Of a stretch of DNA of 64,000 nucleotides, positions 62,513 to 64,000 are shown piece by piece (within the stretch, counting starts at the first letter, position 1; the number at the start of each line of letters is the position of its first letter). The position numbers and the translations under genes are program-made. The stretch is from Saccharopolyspora flava (GTDB lineage Bacteria; Actinomycetota; Actinomycetes; Mycobacteriales; Pseudonocardiaceae). The notes below the pieces were generated by a model that was not told the DNA's origin, searched no databases, and was given only the letters and a program-made list of their open reading frames with translations. Location: the NCBI RefSeq assembly GCF_900116135.1, contig NZ_FOZX01000013.1:1-64000 (forward strand), written 5' to 3'.

Positions 62513-63304
62513 TCAGGGTAGGGATTCGCCCTCGGGGTGGCTGATGTAGCAGTGGGCGTGGTACCAGCCGTCGGCTTCCCTGCCCTCGGGATCGAGTCCC
62601 TGGCGCTCGACGTCGTGGACGGCGGCCCGGCGTTCGGCCTCGTCGGCGAAGCGGCGTTGGGGGTAGGTGCCGGGTAAGCGCTCGGTGGTCAGGCCGTGGT
62701 CGGCGAGGAGCGCGGCGATGTCGCCGTAGTCGAAGACGCGGAGCACGAAGATCGCCAGCCAGAGCTGCTCCGGCCGCTCGATCGCGGTGAGCAGTCGCTG
62801 GAACGTCGGCAGGCCGACGTAGCCGACCCCGCCGGTGGAGATGATCACGCCGGTGTCGGCGACGCCCTTGACGAGTTCCGGTGAGGGATCGGTGGTTTCG
62901 AGGTTCTCCGCCCAGCCGTCGGTGAGCAGCCCGGACCGGCGGCCGTAGGCGATCGCGGGTTCGGAGACGTCCAGGCCGATGATGTCGAGATCCGAGTCCA
63001 GCTCTCGCCGGTCGGCCTCGGCCAGCTCGGCGGTGGTCGACCGCGCCGCCGCCGGACCGGTGTAGCGGTCGAGCACCGAGTCCAGATCGCCGGAGGACTT
63101 CAGCAGGGCCGAGTTGATGCCGTAGGAGCAGCAGACGTCGAGCACGCGCGCGGGGCGCGCCGCCCCGATCACCTCGCGGAAGATCGGGGTGGCGCGCTGC
63201 GGGATCTGGTACTCGAACCGCTTCAGCGTCGAGACGTACGCCCGCGGGTCCGGCCGGGCGTAGATGTCGCTGAAGTCGGCCTTGTGATCCCCGGTCCGGC
63301 TCAT
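62513..63304 (-). CDS. Class I SAM-dependent methyltransferase
   Basis: A 263-residue methyltransferase. The N-terminus (HKADFSDIYARPDPRAYVST) leads to SAM motif I VLDVCCSYGINSALL, then IIGLDVSEPAIAYGRRSGLL and VIISTGGVGYVGLPTFQRLL. A short C-terminal part ends HAHCYISHPEGESLP. It is coupled to the upstream carnitine-acyltransferase gene (start overlaps its stop at 63301-63304), so the two act together, perhaps making a methylated, acylated small molecule. Substrate unknown. Confidence 0.82.
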   Translation of the reverse strand: MSRTGDHKADFSDIYARPDPRAYVSTLKRFEYQIPQRATPIFREVIGAARPARVLDVCCSYGINSALLKSSGDLDSVLDRYTGPAAARSTTAELAEADRRELDSDLDIIGLDVSEPAIAYGRRSGLLTDGWAENLETTDPSPELVKGVADTGVIISTGGVGYVGLPTFQRLLTAIERPEQLWLAIFVLRVFDYGDIAALLADHGLTTERLPGTYPQRRFADEAERRAAVHDVERQGLDPEGREADGWYHAHCYISHPEGESLP

Positions 63305-64000
63305 GACACCAGGTCGGACAACTCGTCGATCGCGCGGCCCAGCTGCTCGGCGAACAGCGTCATCTGCTCGCCGACGGTGCGCGGCGTGCTCAGGTGCACG
63401 TGGAAGCTCCGCGGCAGCAGCACGTAGGCCACCCCGATGCAGTGCTCGCTGGTGGCGCCGAACCCGAAGTACTGGATGTTCACCGACGGCGCGGCGCTGG
63501 TGCTCAGGTAGTCGTCGCGCATCGTGCGCCACCCCGGCGAGGAGTACAGCGCGGGGGAGAAGTCCTGCCCGCGCCGGGCCGCGATGAGCTGCAGCTCCCA
63601 CAGGTGCTGCTCGGGCGCGTCCCCGGCCTGGCACTCCTTGGCGCGCGTGACGTGCGCGTCGGCGGCCCGCCGGAACGCCTCGGCCCGCTCGGACCGGGAG
63701 GTCTCGGCGTCGTCCATCGCGGCCACGAACTCCAGGACCTCCGGGGTCACCACCCGCATCGCCTCGGTGCGCCCGTGGTGGAAGTGCCGGGTGGCGATGG
63801 ACTCGTAGGTCGCGCCGGTGAAGCCCTTGGACCGCCGGTGCGCCAGCTGGAAGGCCATCTGCACGAACGCGTCCGGCGAGACCCCGAGCGCCTTGGCGCG
63901 CTCGGAACCGAAGTCGTCGAAGCGCGCGGTGCGGGTCGCGGTCGCCTCGCCGTAGGCCAGGTAGTCCTTGGTGGCCGCCTCCACCTCGCCCGCGAGCTCC
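63301..64000 (-). CDS. Choline/carnitine O-acyltransferase family protein, C-terminal part
   Basis: About 233 residues, continuing beyond the window. FVQMAFQLAHRRSKGFTGAT and YESIATRHFHHGRTEAMRVV are the conserved substrate-binding strand of carnitine acyltransferases (the S-T-x-x-F-x-x-G-R-T-E motif, here with ATRHFHHGRTE). VNIQYFGFGATSEHCIGVAY is the C-terminal hallmark. The catalytic His lies in the unseen N-terminal half. Rare in bacteria, such proteins transfer acyl groups from CoA to an alcohol. Its methyltransferase partner, coupled downstream, suggests a betaine-like acceptor. Confidence 0.82.
   Translation of the reverse strand, partial: ELAGEVEAATKDYLAYGEATATRTARFDDFGSERAKALGVSPDAFVQMAFQLAHRRSKGFTGATYESIATRHFHHGRTEAMRVVTPEVLEFVAAMDDAETSRSERAEAFRRAADAHVTRAKECQAGDAPEQHLWELQLIAARRGQDFSPALYSSPGWRTMRDDYLSTSAAPSVNIQYFGFGATSEHCIGVAYVLLPRSFHVHLSTPRTVGEQMTLFAEQLGRAIDELSDLVS

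Overview
The window is high-GC DNA with GTG/TTG starts, tight stop/start overlaps and families typical of filamentous actinomycetes: acyl-CoA carboxylase with an epsilon subunit, a DUF574-type methyltransferase, an MmyB-type regulator, sulfur-operon leader peptides and a ChrB-like protein. A Saccharopolyspora-like member of the Pseudonocardiales is my best guess. It rests on protein flavour only, since the window holds no rRNA gene or complete tRNA.

About 1-14.7 kb is a sulfur-nutrition region. It holds a Dpp-type ABC transporter whose first permease is cut by an IS5-family element, an SfnB/DszC-like flavin monooxygenase with a frameshift, and a leader-peptide-controlled operon for OsmC, a flavoprotein, O-acetylhomoserine sulfhydrylase, a CoA-binding protein and MetX. 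A GntR regulator follows, then a second leader peptide, a ferredoxin and a sulfonate-type ABC transporter reduced to a nonsense-mutated binding protein and a truncated permease. The permease fragment abuts the methionine-salvage genes mtnB and mtnD.

About 15.4-23.9 kb is the most interesting locus. A well-conserved cobalamin riboswitch precedes seven intact, translationally coupled genes: a DUF364 putative metal-chelation protein, a SbnA/cysteine-synthase-like PLP enzyme, an MFS transporter and a complete Dpp/Nik-type ABC importer. The layout is that of a metallophore make-export-import system, and B12 control points to cobalt.

About 24-41.4 kb is accessory and decayed. It contains IS remnants, a broken SulP-carbonic anhydrase fusion, a three-gene operon (AroDE homologue with altered catalytic residues, ACAD-fold monooxygenase, MFS), a ChrB-like gene, fragments of an ESX-type gene, an intact FecBCD-type iron-siderophore importer, an IS3 fragment, and two neighbouring integrases (tyrosine and large serine) that each carry a frameshift. 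The serine-integrase element ends inside an acyl-CoA ligase gene, of which only the 3' part (41444-42352) remains here.

From 42.4 kb to the end the genes are intact and chromosomal in character: an Abi-alpha-like protein, DUF445, an acyltransferase, small regulators, an aldo/keto reductase, RecQ, a luciferase-like monooxygenase with its FMN reductase, a glutamine-synthetase-like enzyme, DUF2252, a tandem TetR regulator, the pccB-accE-accA3 carboxylase and a carnitine-acyltransferase/methyltransferase pair. Broken genes are frequent left of 41.4 kb and absent to its right, which argues for true decay of the accessory part rather than general sequencing error.
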